A model generated the notes under the pieces. The model was not told the DNA's origin and made no database searches. It was given only the letters and a program-made list of their open reading frames with translations. Positions 21,430 to 32,926 of a stretch of 55,735 nt of DNA are shown in pieces (positions within the stretch are counted from its first letter, which is position 1; each line of letters begins with the position of its first letter). Made by a program: the position numbers and the translations under genes. This DNA comes from Actinomortierella ambigua (Eukaryota; Mortierellomycota; Mortierellomycetes; Mortierellales; Mortierellaceae): contig JAAAJB010000189.1 of NCBI GenBank assembly GCA_016098155.1, forward strand, positions 1-55,735, read 5' to 3'.

Positions 21430-22007
21430 ATGAACGAGTCCTCCCATGCATCAGCAATGTCCACCCATGCATCAACAATGTTCCACCCATTCAAGCACAA
21501 GCAACACCTCTACAGGGGGCATCGTACTAAATCACTAGATGTGACAGAGGATGAGCTTGTAGAGATTCGAGGCGAGTGTGCATTCTGTCATGTTGCTCTG
21601 ATACTCAATATCCCTGCAGCTCTTTTGGCTCTCCGAATATGGACAACTGAAAAAGACAAAGAAGGCCCCGTCCTCTGCTCACATGGGGGAGTTTTTTTTT
21701 CTTCAACTTGATCTTATTAGCTCGCGAGAGGACGTTCGACGGTGCCTACTGGCGGACAGCGCTAAAGTCATTTACGACAGGGATGCTCATCCTGCGTCTA
21801 TTTACAAAGGCATTCTACAAAATAGGGATGGTCTTTGTGGCCTTGGGGATGGCACTGCTCGCTATTGCTGCCCTACGCCGCAGAGCAGCAGGCGATGTGT
21901 TTGACGAGACAAAACCCTTTGAGACGAGTGGATTCTGGGTCCTGATCACCACCATCGTGGTCTCATTTGCCTACATCCTGCTCTTGGTCCTCCTCCTGAC
22001 AATATAG
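21430..22007 (+). CDS. DUF202-type small membrane protein
   Basis: The second exon (21721-22007) encodes 'RERTFDGAYWRTALKSF', then three hydrophobic segments: 'TTGMLILRLF', 'IGMVFVALGMALLAIAAL' and 'FWVLITTIVVSFAYILLLVL'. This resembles the DUF202 domain, also found at the C-terminus of vacuolar VTC subunits and in small membrane proteins. A first exon 21430-21577 ('MNESSHASAMSTHASTMF' to 'ELVEIRGE') joins in phase through a non-standard GTGCAT donor, giving 144 residues. Alternatively translation begins at the in-frame ATG 21708. Function of the family is poorly known. It is divergent from the CENP-O gene with very little or no intervening DNA. Confidence 0.6.
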
Positions 22008-22999
22008 AGATGGTGGGACATGTCCTTGTATTCTAACGTAACCTCGACCATTCCTCACCTACCTCGTACAACCCGCCTCCACCGCCTTCTCACGTGTGAT
22101 ACGATACTCACCCATCATTGCGGACGCACGCTATCATACCTGAACTACTCTCCTTTGACGCGGTCTACACGCAGTCTACATTACGCTGCTCGATATGGAT
22201 GGCTACCTGAATCTCGCTGGTATAGAAGAAAAGGCCATCTTGGACCCTATCAAGACACGCGTCGCCGTCATCTCTAGTGCTGAAAGCCAACGAATACTCT
22301 ACACGGCCATTCCATGTTGCCTGATGGAGATGTTTTTTGTTTTTGTTGGCACCTCGTAGTCTACCTAAGAAGATTCACAGGCTTCTTGTTTTCTTCCTCT
22401 TCTTCTCCCTCTCTCATTTAACCTTCTTTTCCTCGCCACAGCGTTGGCTACACTGCCAGCAGTCAATATACTTTAGTTGGCTACAAAGAGCAATGAGGAA
22501 TATCCATTTCTTTTCGTCTGCCTGCTTTGATGCCTGTTTGTTTATATGTATGTCTTTTTCCTTGGAAAGAAGAACGCCGTCAGCTGCCCACCCCACCCTT
22601 TGGATGTCGTCTTTTACTGTCTGTACAGAACAAGTACTGGATGATGATTCGATTGCCATTACTCACAGTACACAAGTCCCATCAGCGATATGAGACAACG
22701 GTTGCACAAGCATCATTATTATATATAAATCGTAAATGCAATTCCTCAAATTCAGCAGGATAGTACACATACGGGCACAGGATACGAGCCTCCAATGATT
22801 GGGTTGTCCATGATTAATCTAAAAAAGCCGGTTGGTTGGGTGGTTGTTCATTGTCGATGCGGTGAGGAGAAAGAGGAGAAGAGTTCCCTTCCTTCTTTTT
22901 GTGGTTCCAGCATCCTGCTTTCTCCACACACTCTCTCTCACTCTCTTCTCTTTCTCGCTCTCTCCCCCTCCTCAACCGTTGCTCTGCCTGTCGGAAATC
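22008..22999. other. Intergenic, 5' region of the TBC gene
   Basis: No firm gene. A 55-codon frame starts at 22195 ('MDGYLNLAGIEEKAILDPIK') with protein-like composition but no recognised family; it could be an isolated exon. The last ~100 bases are a CT-rich leader typical of fungal promoters. Confidence 0.35.
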
Positions 23000-25900
23000 A
23001 TGCTGGACCACCAGGCTCTCGAAATGCCAATCATCGTAGCTCGCAGCACCAGTAGCGGGTGGAGAGCCAGAGCTGGCGCTGCTTCTGCCTCGGCCTCGGC
23101 CTCTGCCTACGCATCTGCTTCCACATCTGTGGCTGCAGCTCAGGAGAGTGAAGGGGCCCCACAGGGGCCTCCAGTACCTGTCCTGCCTTCACATCCCAAA
23201 GCCCACCCTCCCCTGCAGCAGCCGAGCATCACCCTGCAACGGTCGCCTTCCAAGGTTCGCTTTCTTGACCTGGGCAAGCCCGAGGTGGCCATGCTGGAGG
23301 TAAGAATCACAATGGGAGAATGGACCATGCATAATTCGAGCCTCAGCCTCCATGGAAAGAGCAGGGCAGGCATTTCTGTTTTCATGGTCGCCATCATAAA
23401 CCCCCTTGAAACGATAGAAAAAAGAAGACAAGAAAGAAAGTGAGAGACGGAAAGAAAAAAAGAACACCGAGCCTAAAGCTCTTTTTTCCTTTCTTTTTTG
23501 TATTTCGTCTTCTTTTGTTCTCCACACGCACACCTCTTCTTTTTTTGGCCTGCCATCACCTTCTCAACCAAGCGTGTCCACATCGTCCTCCCCGCCATTC
23601 CCTCAAGCCCAACTGCCCCACCACGAGGACTGACACGCCCCGAGCAGCCACCATTCTTCCCTCGACGAGCTGCCAGCATCAGCACAAAGCCTACAGCTGC
23701 AGTAGCTGATCAGCCATTCGAGACTCTCCATCCAGTTGCCACTAGCATCAGGCGCTCCAGGACACTTCAAGAACATTCCATCAGACCACCGTTTCTGAAG
23801 CATCTCCCACCCGCGTCGACTGGTCTCTCGCCACTGTCGGCAGCTCTCTCAGGCCATACCAGAGCCAGACCAGTGGAGTTTAGTGGGAGCAAGAGCATAC
23901 CGGCAGTAGCAGTATCAGCGGACTACACCGTCGCCGCCGCCGCAACACCAGGAGAGGCAAAAGCAGTTTCAGGGTCGAGCACAAGGCCACCGTCGCCTAA
24001 TCTGACCACACCGTCATCCTCAGCGATCGACAAATCCGAGAAGAGTAGCAGCAGCAGCTACGACCACTACCACAACAACACCCCTCTCTCTGCGAAACCA
24101 GCCATCACCTCTGTACAGCCACTGATCCCAAAGAGATCCGCATCCAAAGGACAATCCGTGCGTGCACTCACGCTCAGGTCGACAGCCCCAACAACAGCAG
24201 TGGCAGCAACTAAAACGACAACGAGAACAGCATCGTCATCTTCGTCATCGTCATCGTCTTCGTCATCATCAATATTCCTAACAGACACTATGGCCATGGT
24301 CACTCCAGCACCCTTTGTCGCCCCTGCCCAACAACACAATGGTGGTAGCAACCAAGAATACTCGCAGCACCACAATCATGGCAGCAACGGCTTTTATCAG
24401 GCCCAATCACCACAGCCACTGCCGCAGCCACTGCCGCGGCAACGAACACTCAAGACAAGCAAGTCCGTCGATGGCCTTTCAAGGCAACGATCGCACACGG
24501 CCGACTCCTCCATGCAACCAATCACTCGCCAGCTCCAACACCTTTTTGTCGACAGCTCTCGTACGGCCACACCGACCTTGACCCAGTCTCAGATCGATAC
24601 CTACAATCAAACAGCGCCACCCTCACAATCACACTACCATCTACAACAGCCTCCCTCCTTCTCCAGTTCTGGCTCCGGCTCAAGCTCAGCAACGGGTGAG
24701 AGCCATTATCAGTTCCAGGACAACCACCCATACGCTGCAACAAACTACTCGGGACACAACGATGACAACGACGTCTATGGCGGGAACTCGCGCTTTACAC
24801 CCTCGGACAGAGCAGGTGGAGGATCAATATACCAAGGCCTGAGCGTGCCCACCTCCCAGATTGCCTCACGGTCGACCCCCAAGCTGACTCTCTTCAACAC
24901 CCCACCACTGAGTCAGAGCACTTACAAGGATTCCAAGGAGACCCGGTCGTTTGGAGGCCTGTCGTCCAGCCATTCGGACCACGGTAGTGGTCCCAGGACC
25001 AAGTCCAAATCGTCCCATCTCAAACCCATCCCAGCCCCTCAGAACAAGGAGAACGAAGACGAGGAGCATGTTGAGCGGTAAGACTGTCGTTTTATCTTAT
25101 CCCCTTTCCCACTCCCTCCCCCTCCCCCCCTTTTTCCCCCTCACTCCTCCCTCTTTCCCCCCCTGCCTATCCCTCGTCACTACCTTCCCCCCATGCTTAA
25201 AAGCATGCTCGTTCATCCATCAACAGCAGCAAAGAGGTTGGCATGATCGGCCTTCACCATACCATTTGCTCGTTCTCTTTTTTTCTTTCTTACTTTCTGT
25301 TTTTGTGCTCTCAACATTCTAGACACTAACCAATCCGATGCTCACCACATGCACACTTCATGCTTTTATCACTTTTCATATCTCACTCCTTTCTCTCTCC
25401 ATCTTCCTCCCTTTCTTTCATTTTTTTTATCTTTCTTTCCACTAGCGATCAATATGGCTTCAAGAAGGAATCCCAGTGGCTGTCACACCAGGATTTTGTA
25501 ATCTTTGAAACGTCGTACGTGCCTGTCATGGAAAGGCGGAGGCAAAAATGGGCCATTTTCATGAACGACTCGCACGGTGAGCTCCCACCACGCTCTGCAA
25601 AACGTAAGTTTTTTTTGAAGACATTTCATTCTTCTCTACCAGACGTTTGTACATACTTTCTTGACTGAGTTTGATATTGCTTCCCCTCAACTTAACTTTT
25701 TTATTTTCGTGTCTACAACGGGTGCGCTCTCTCCTACGGACTCTTTTTTTAGTGAAGCGATATATCCGCAAAGGAATCCCACCAGCGCTACGAGGCGATG
25801 TAAGTGAGCAACAGCAGTAGGATGGTGAATGTTTCATCAAAGACTTATCATGATTGCTAAGCCTAGTTTTCGTTGTGTACTCATGTCATTGCTCACCATC

Positions 25901-27194
25901 AACTTTTTTTTGTATGTGTATTTTAGGCATGGTTCGTGTACAGTGGTGCCAAGGACAAGTGCGATGCCAATCCAGGACTCTACAACCGTCTCGTCAGTCA
26001 AGCAAAACGACAAGGACAAGCAAACGAACACGCGGAAGTGATTGAACGAGGTAATGTGTCAGAAGCGCGCGCGCGTAGATTTCTCTGTTACGCTTGGGTT
26101 CTCGTTCATACCCAAACAGACAATTTTGATCGTGGCACTCACTCTTTACTTTCTGTCTTTGTGGGGCACTTCCCTGTCTGTGTATGTGTATTTGTATTTT
26201 TTTTTTCTTAATCTGCTACCTCTAGACCTTCACCGAACATTTCCTGAGAACATCAACTTCAAATCTCAGGTGACCAACTCGGCAATAGACGGCTCGTTGC
26301 AGGTCAACACGGAAAATGTGGTAGCGATCCAGGCCTTGAGGCGGGTACTCTTGGCGTTTTCGCTGCACAGCCCATCCATCGGCTATTGTCAATCGCTCAA
26401 CTATATTGCGGGCATGTTATTGCTGTTCATGGAGGAAGAGCATGCCTTTTGGACACTATCGGTCATCACACAAAACTTTTTACCAGAGGGCATGTACGAT
26501 GTCACGATGGAAGGCGCCAACATTGACCAGGCAGTACTGATGACCCTGATCATGGAACGGCTGCCCCATATCTGGGCCAAGTTTAGCAATGGCGCTACCC
26601 ATGTGGAACTCGACGAAGGTGCAGGCCTGCCGACGGTCACTCTGGTGACGAGCCACTGGTTCCTGACAATGTTTATTAACATTCTGCCAGTTGAGGTAAA
26701 AGATATAAGGCCTTCTTTTATTTTGGGGCTGAAGCAACTTTATTGCGCATGCAGGATAAAAAAGTCGCTACTTTCGCCTACTAGCTTACTGATGCACGTC
26801 TCTTTCCCTTTCTCTCTCTATCTCTCTCTCTCTTTCCTTCTCATGCACACCCACTCTCTCTTTCCGGGGAAACGCGTCTATAGTCGGTGCTCCGCGTTTG
26901 GGACTGTTTCTTCTACGAGGGCCGGAAAATTCTCTTCCGTATGGCGTTAACCATCCTCAAAATGCACGAGTCTGAGATTACAAAAATCGATGATCCTCTG
27001 GAAGTGTTCCAGGTTGTGCAGGTAAAGCGAGGATTTTGTTTGCAAGATAGGAAGGGTCAATGGGGGTGGGTGAGGGAGGTAGAATGATTTTGATGTCAGC
27101 CTTCTCCTTTGCACCGGAGATGGGGAGGGGAGCTTCCAGTCTTTCTGTGTGACAAGACCATTAACGTCCCAATCCTCGTGTTTTGCTTTTGTTT

Positions 27195-27226
<32 letters not shown>

Positions 27227-27413
27227 TCTCAAACAATATTAGAATATACCCAAGCGTCTGATAGACTGCCACAAGCTGATGGAGACATGCTTCAAGAGAG
27301 TAGGCGCATTTGACCTTACGACCAAGGATATTGACCGGCGGTACAACCACTTCCGGACCAAGCGACGGTTGGCGCGTGCTGCTTCGACGTCAAGCAGGGG
27401 ACCTAAAAAGTGA
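23000..27413 (+). CDS. TBC-domain GTPase-activating protein for Rab GTPases
   Basis: Eight exons: 23000-23299, 23573-25077, 25446-25603, 25753-25799, 25927-26050, 26226-26695, 26884-27021, 27243-27413. They sum to 971 codons (970 residues). Residues 1-600 are low complexity (Ser, Thr, Pro, Gln), including a 16-Ser run, so largely disordered. The TBC domain spans about 655-930: 'RKGIPPALRGDAWFVYSGA', the catalytic arginine-finger motif 'IERDLHR' (I-x-x-D-x-x-R, split by an intron) and the glutamine-finger motif 'GYCQSLNYIAG' (YxQ). The core looks catalytically complete and similar to GRTP1-type TBC proteins. It should inactivate a Rab GTPase in membrane traffic; the substrate cannot be read. 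The exon 1-2 junction (AACCAAG acceptor) is the least certain. Confidence 0.9.
27190..27226. repeat. T/A homopolymer tracts inside the last TBC intron
   Basis: Nine T are followed by about 27 A, within the 221-nt intron 27022-27242. Confidence 0.8.
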
Positions 27414-28157
27414 TCTGGTGGAAGAAGAGGAACACTCTATGAAAAACTCCAATAACACCTGCTCAACACCAACACCTCTTTTCTTTTTGTATTCTAAGCT
27501 CCGTCTACATGTTTATTTGTTGCGTCTTTTTTCTTTGCGTTCTGATTCTGGGACTTTTGTATACGCCGCATGCGGGGTTTTTTTGGTTTGTTTTTTTCAC
27601 TCTCTATTATCGCTCAACGTGCTGCCACCATTTGAGACCACTGATGGGAGAAAGGAAAGAAAGGAAAGAAAGGAACGGAAAGGGATGCAAACATCGACGG
27701 AGTTTTTATCTCCCTTCATTCTTCGGTTGTTCCTTTGCGCCCGGACCTGGTTGTACTCCATTGAGAATACCCCCATTGCTTTTTTTGTGTAATGTGAAGG
27801 AACCTACGAAACTGCATGTCCATTTTCTTTTTCAATCTCCTCTCCCCCCTTCCCACTTGGAACGATTATAGATATTTTAGCTCGTGTAACGGTTCTGTTG
27901 TAATTTGGGCGTTCAACCCAATTGTTCAACGCAAAATGTTCCCACAATGCTCTCAAACGTCCTGCTGGGAAGATTGGAAGGTTCGATGGTTTGGGGTGGG
28001 TCGGTTCACTTTTCCACGCACAACCTCATCAGCTCACCTCTGGCATCGCCCATTATCGAGGAGGAGAGACATGAGAGAGAGAAACAGGAATAAACTCTCC
28101 AGTCACTCCAAAAGACAAAACAGGCTCGTCCGTGAGATAAAGTCATGTCCAGGAAGG
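27414..28157. other. Intergenic between TBC gene and secreted array
   Basis: Contains a GGAAAGAAA-type purine repeat at about 27651-27682. No supported gene. Confidence 0.45.
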
Positions 28158-28164
28158 TATAAAA
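28158..28164 (+). promoter_or_regulatory. TATA box of secreted array gene A
   Basis: TATAAAA, 109 bases upstream of the ATG at 28267. Confidence 0.6.
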
Positions 28165-28266
28165 ACAAGTTCAAGGTCGCAATCCATTTTCACTTCTTCA
28201 GTCCATCGCACAGCACTCATCGCATCTCTTAACCTCGCCCTCCCCTCTTCCCCCGCTCCATCAAAA

Positions 28267-28859
28267 ATGCCCTCCATTGTCCGTATCGGTCTGCTGGTCC
28301 AAGCCCTGTTGCTCTTCGTGGCCATCGTGTCGGCTGTCATCACCCCCGAGATCAAGACCTCGGGACTCGAGTTTCAACAGCTCCGTGAGGTGAAGGGTCA
28401 CTGGGACGGCGCTGAATACAACCCTGATGTGGATGCATACAACGGCAAGAAGCACCAGCTGATGAAGGTAGCGCACAAACGAATACTAGCAACACAAAAG
28501 ATCGACCCTCCTCTCACAACCATTCCGTGATTTACCCGTGTTCAGTTGATCTTGTTACTGTCATGCTGTCACCGCTGTTGAAACTCAAGATGTCTTCTCT
28601 TTTTTTTTTTTTTTTCTGTTCTTGTGGGATGGTTTGTTAGACCCTCGGTGAGCACTTTGGCAAGTTTGGCACACTCAGTGGCGATATTACGGCGGTCATG
28701 GGTCGCCCGGATGAAATCAAGAAGAAGCTCGACCACCTCCCCGTCCAGGGTCGCTTCTTTGTCTACAAGTGGCGTGGCAACCACGACTACCTGTGGTTCA
28801 AGATTGGCTCGCCCAAGAACATGGTCGTTGAGAGCGACTGGTACCATGCTTACGAGTAG
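28267..28859 (+). CDS. Secreted HDYLWF-family protein A (tandem array)
   Basis: Two exons, 28267-28467 and 28641-28859, intron phase 0, 139 residues. Residues 1-23 form a signal peptide ('IGLLVQALLLFVAIVSA'). Exon 1 ends with 'LREVKGHWDGAEYNPDVDAY' and 'NGKKHQLMK'. Exon 2 carries 'LGEHFGKFGT', 'AVMGRPDEIKKKL' and the signature 'VYKWRGNHDYLWFK', ending 'VVESDWYHAYE'. No Cys in the mature protein. It has two paralogues directly downstream on the same strand with the intron at the same place. I recall related proteins with a WRG.HDYL core in many fungi, of unknown function; here the signal peptide suggests export. Confidence 0.85.
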
Positions 28860-29207
28860 AACCCACCCCCACCCATTCCCTTATTTCCCTTCTCCATTTG
28901 TCAAGCTCGTGCAACTTTGATATCTCCCAGGTATCCACCAACAAAGATAGATGTGATATATACCACAATACGGCCATTAAAAGGATCTGTGACAGGTATG
29001 GTGGCAACTTACTGCAACGCCCACTTACGCCACCCCCTTACTGCGAGGTTGGCTATTCTCTCTCTCTATCTCTCATTGCGCAACTAAAACATGCCAAGAT
29101 ATTTAACTTGGTGTGTGTACTCATCTCGTTCCATTTGATTTCAAACTACAACTACCCCTTCCCCTCCTTCATTACCAAGTCTTTGAGAAAAACCCAGCTC
29201 ACACTTC

Positions 29208-29800
29208 ATGTCCTTCCCCAAGACACCATTCACTCGACGAAGTTTGCGATGGGTGCTCTGCCTCTGGTGTGTCTTGACGTGTGTCCTTTTTCCAAGGGTG
29301 ACGATGGCGGATATCCCACCCGAGATCCAACAGGCCGGTCAGGAGTATCAAAAGCTGCGCCAAATCAAGGGCCATTTCGATGGAGGCAGCTGGGATGACG
29401 ACGTGGATAGCCCCCAAGGCAAGAAGCGACAAGTTATGGACGTAAGTTGCCTTTTTTTTTTCTCCTCAAGAAAAAAGAAACAGGGCCTTCAGTCAGTTGT
29501 TACATCTGCTCAACTATCTTTCTCTTCTCTCTCTCTTCCTTTTGTTAGACACTAGGCTCATATTTCGGCCAAAATGACACCCTAATCAACAACGTTGTAC
29601 AGACGATGGGAGAGGCGGACGTGAATTGCGACAGTGTGGGTGGCTTCGTGACGTCGGACTATGAAGGATGCAGCGTGGGTGGTGCTGGGGCCTACCTGGT
29701 TTACAAGTGGCGAGGCTTTCATGACTATCTGTGGTTCAAGCGCAGCGCGGAGACGCCCTCGAAGGTGGTGGAAAGTGATTGGTTTTATGCTTGGGAGTGA
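29208..29800 (+). CDS. Secreted HDYLWF-family protein B (tandem array)
   Basis: Two exons, 29208-29441 and 29549-29800, phase 0, 161 residues. A longer N-terminus precedes a hydrophobic segment ('WVLCLWCVLTCVLF'), a likely signal peptide or signal anchor. Shared motifs are 'DIPPEIQQAGQEYQKLRQIK', 'GHFDGG', 'LVYKWRGFHDYLWFK' and the end 'VVESDWFYAWE'. Exon 2 differs from gene A by an insert containing two cysteines ('VNCDSVGGFVTSDYEGCSVGG'), which could form a disulphide after export. The most diverged of the three. Confidence 0.83.
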
Positions 29801-30131
29801 ACTCGAGGCGGACCTGGTGTCCCAACAACACGTGACATGGGTGGCCAAGAACACCCCCCCCCCAATGCATTTGAAATTATTCAAATTCTTCCAACACACA
29901 CATCACTCTCAACATCCATCTCCCTAAGAAAAAGACTCGACCCCACCCACTCCTCGTGCTTATTCCATTACAGTAAAGAAACTTGCTTTCCCCTTTATCA
30001 CCCTTTGTGCTTCCTCTCCCCTTCCAACGAAAGGGAAAAAAAAGACTCTATAGAAAAGAGCAGAGCTCCATTTTTTTTCCTACCCCGCTCCCTTTTATTT
30101 TGAGTACGCGTTTCGCGTCTAAGCAACAAGA

Positions 30132-31094
30132 ATGTCTGGTAGTCGCTCAGTGGTCCTGATCTCCTCGTCTGATGGTTGCGGCGACTGTGGTGGTGGTGGT
30201 GGTGGTAATGGGGTCCGTTGTCGGATCTACACACATCGCTACCACCGCCGTCGTCCTGCTCTGCTGGCTGTATTTGCCTTTTTCCTGTTACTCCAACTGA
30301 TTCTTCTACTAGCAATACCAACGATGGCGACCGCGACAGCAGATATTCAGGCCCTTGGAGAGTCCTTCCAGGAGTTGCGCAAGCAGAAGGGTCACTGGGA
30401 TGACGGCGACAATAATCCAGACCTGGACAACTTCAATGGCAAGAAGCATGAATACATGAAGGTAACACTTGTGACATGTTGTTTCATCATCGTGGGAAAA
30501 AAACGCAGGCAAGAGGAAAGACGCTAGCAGCGGGGTAGTAAGAGAAAGGAGGATGAAAAGAAGCGTCACAATGAGGGGTAGCAAAAAGGGATGTAGTACT
30601 CCTCTGCGCGTGCACCACATGACACCCACGCACACACCCCCTAGCAACATTCACACTCAACGAAAACCCTTTTTATCCCGCCCCCCCCCTCCTACTCCTT
30701 TCTCAATCCTTCTTCTCTCTCCCTTTTCTCTATCTTTTGATAGAAACTCGGCGACCACTTTGGCAAGAAAGGCACTCCAGCGACCGAGATTTTCAAGGCG
30801 ATGGGGCAGCCGGACGAGGTCAAGCAGACGATGGATGAAGCTTTCAAGGCATCGCTGATGCCTGGCCACTACGTTTCTGGAGGAGCCCCGAATGCGTCGG
30901 TAGCGGGAGCGGCAGTAGTACCTGGTGGATCGGGCGAGTTCAACACGACGATGATGCCAGAGGGCCACGATCAGGCGCCGCAGGTGATGTACTTTGTGTA
31001 CAAGTGGCGCGGCAACCATGACTATCTGTGGTTCAAGGTCGATGCCGTCAAGGAGACGGTGATTGAGTCGTCGTGGTACCATGCGTACGAGTAA
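30132..31094 (+). CDS. Secreted HDYLWF-family protein C (tandem array)
   Basis: Two exons, 30132-30461 and 30744-31094, phase 0, 226 residues. The N-terminus has a Gly/Cys-rich and basic part before a strong hydrophobic stretch ('ALLAVFAFFLLLQLILLLA'), so it may be a signal anchor; an internal Met (30324) after it would give a cytosolic form. The core matches gene A: 'LRKQKGHWDDGDNNPDLDNF', 'GKKHEYMK', 'LGDHFGKKGT', 'AMGQPDEVKQTMDEA', then a ~40-residue Gly/Ala/Pro-rich insert and 'VYKWRGNHDYLWFK ... WYHAYE'. Confidence 0.85.
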
Positions 31095-32926
31095 AAGGAG
31101 GCCTGAGTGAGCGTCAGAGAGAGAGAGAAACAGAGAGAGAAACACACACACAGAGAGAGAGAGAGGGCTGTCCCTATCATTAGCATCTTTCGCATGACGA
31201 TCAAACACGTCTATGACATGTTTTCGGACCATGGACGCGTAGCTTGCATTCCCTCTTCCTTCCTCTCTTTCTTACTATGGACGCATTACGTTGTCCAAAA
31301 TAAAACAAAAAAAAAGGAGCGCCCGACTCTATTCAAAAATATTTCGAGGGTGACTATTGTAAAAACGCGTTCGGAAAATAGGGTGTTCCGCCTGTTCCCA
31401 TTAACTTTGTCTATTTCTTTCCGGCCATGCGGTGCTTGAAAGTACAACAACAGAGAGTGAGAGAGAAAAATGACGGCAGGAATCGACTTCCCGAGCATAC
31501 AAACCAAAAGAAAAAAGGCGCTTATTGCGCCCTTTTTCTTTTTTCTTTTTTTTTCCTCCGTGGACATGACAGCTTGCGGGAATATACACCCAGAGATAGC
31601 AAAGGACCTGGGTATCCGGGCTGTTTTTTTTTTCCTTTTGTCCACCATGGAGAACAAAGTGTCGGGATGGCATCCCTCCCTCCTCCCCTCCTGTGTATAG
31701 GATCGTGTCATGTTGGATCCTCATGCAGCTGCCCTGAAAAAAAAAATTCATAATGGTATCCATCCATAGGCATACTTTAAGGGCAGAACTCCCACACGGG
31801 CCTGGAGAAGGAATGTATGAATAAAAGAAAGTCGGAAAGGGAGTCAAAAAAGAAAAGAAGCAGCCCTTTGGCCCCCTCTCGTCTTCCTCCCCTTGGGCCT
31901 GCTGACCCAAGGCTAACTAACTGGCTTGACTGGAGAGGAGAGAAGGGGAGAAACAAAGGAACAGGCGGACGAGTCGATATAGAGGAACCCGATGATTCGG
32001 TGGGCAGGCGTGGAGGGGGGGAGGTGTTCGCCAGAAACACATCCAGTCAAAGGCAAGCGTTTATCCTTTTTCCATCCATACTCTCGTAGTTTGTGGTTTG
32101 CCACATTTTTTCCTCACATGAGGACGATGGAGACCCAAGAGTTTGGATTGGGGTGCACTCATCTCTTTTCTCTTCTTTTCTCTGGATAGAATAGATGTGA
32201 TGGGATCACATATTGCGATTATTGTCTGGGGGGTGACTTCCCGTATTTGGAAAGCGACTGTTGGGACGAAAGACGGGTTTCGTAGTAGGCAGAAGAGAAA
32301 GCATGGCCATATGTTTTGCTGGTTCCAACCCAAACAAAGCTGTGGTGTGTGTTGTTGTTGTTGTTGTTCGCTGTTGTTGTCGTTGTTGTTCGCTGCTGTT
32401 GTCGCTGTGGATGTGTGTGTGGTGGGTGGGTGGGTAGGTGGGTAGTCTTCCTTGTCTCTATCTCTCTTTTTTCACTCTTTTCCTTTCAAACCTTCTTTTT
32501 CCGTGCAACCATGAAAGGGTTGGTTGGTGAACACATTCAACCCTGTTTTTTCTTCTTTTCTTCCTTTCTTCCTTTCTTCCTTTCTTCATTCTTTCTTTCT
32601 TTCTGTCTTTCTTTCTTGTTAGACTCAGCCCACATTGCATTGTGCTTCATTCTTCATTCATCACTCTTTTTTGCATGCAAGCTTGTCAGTGCACGCCCAT
32701 CCTTGTCTGATTCCCCCCTCTCTTAGCTTCCGCTTTCTCTCTCCTTCACTCTTTGCCTTCCCCTTGTCCCTCATAACACTCCCTTTTTCTTCTTTTTCCC
32801 CCTCCTCTTCTTCCTCTTCTTCTCCCCTGTAGACTACTCCATCTATCCATCTCTCCCCACTTTCACTCTCTCACTCTCACTCCCCTTCCTCCCCTCTGCC
32901 CCTTCCCCTCATATCTCTGCCCTCCA
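31095..32926. other. Intergenic, simple-sequence rich
   Basis: 1.8 kb without a supported gene. GA repeats at about 31116-31167, a GTT/GCTGTTGTC repeat at 32353-32404, TTCC/TTTC repeats at 32544-32616, and a long CT-rich leader before the transporter gene. Confidence 0.5.
32353..32404. repeat. GTT trinucleotide-type repeat
   Basis: About 17 imperfect GTT/GTC/GCT units ending in front of a TGG-rich stretch. Confidence 0.75.
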
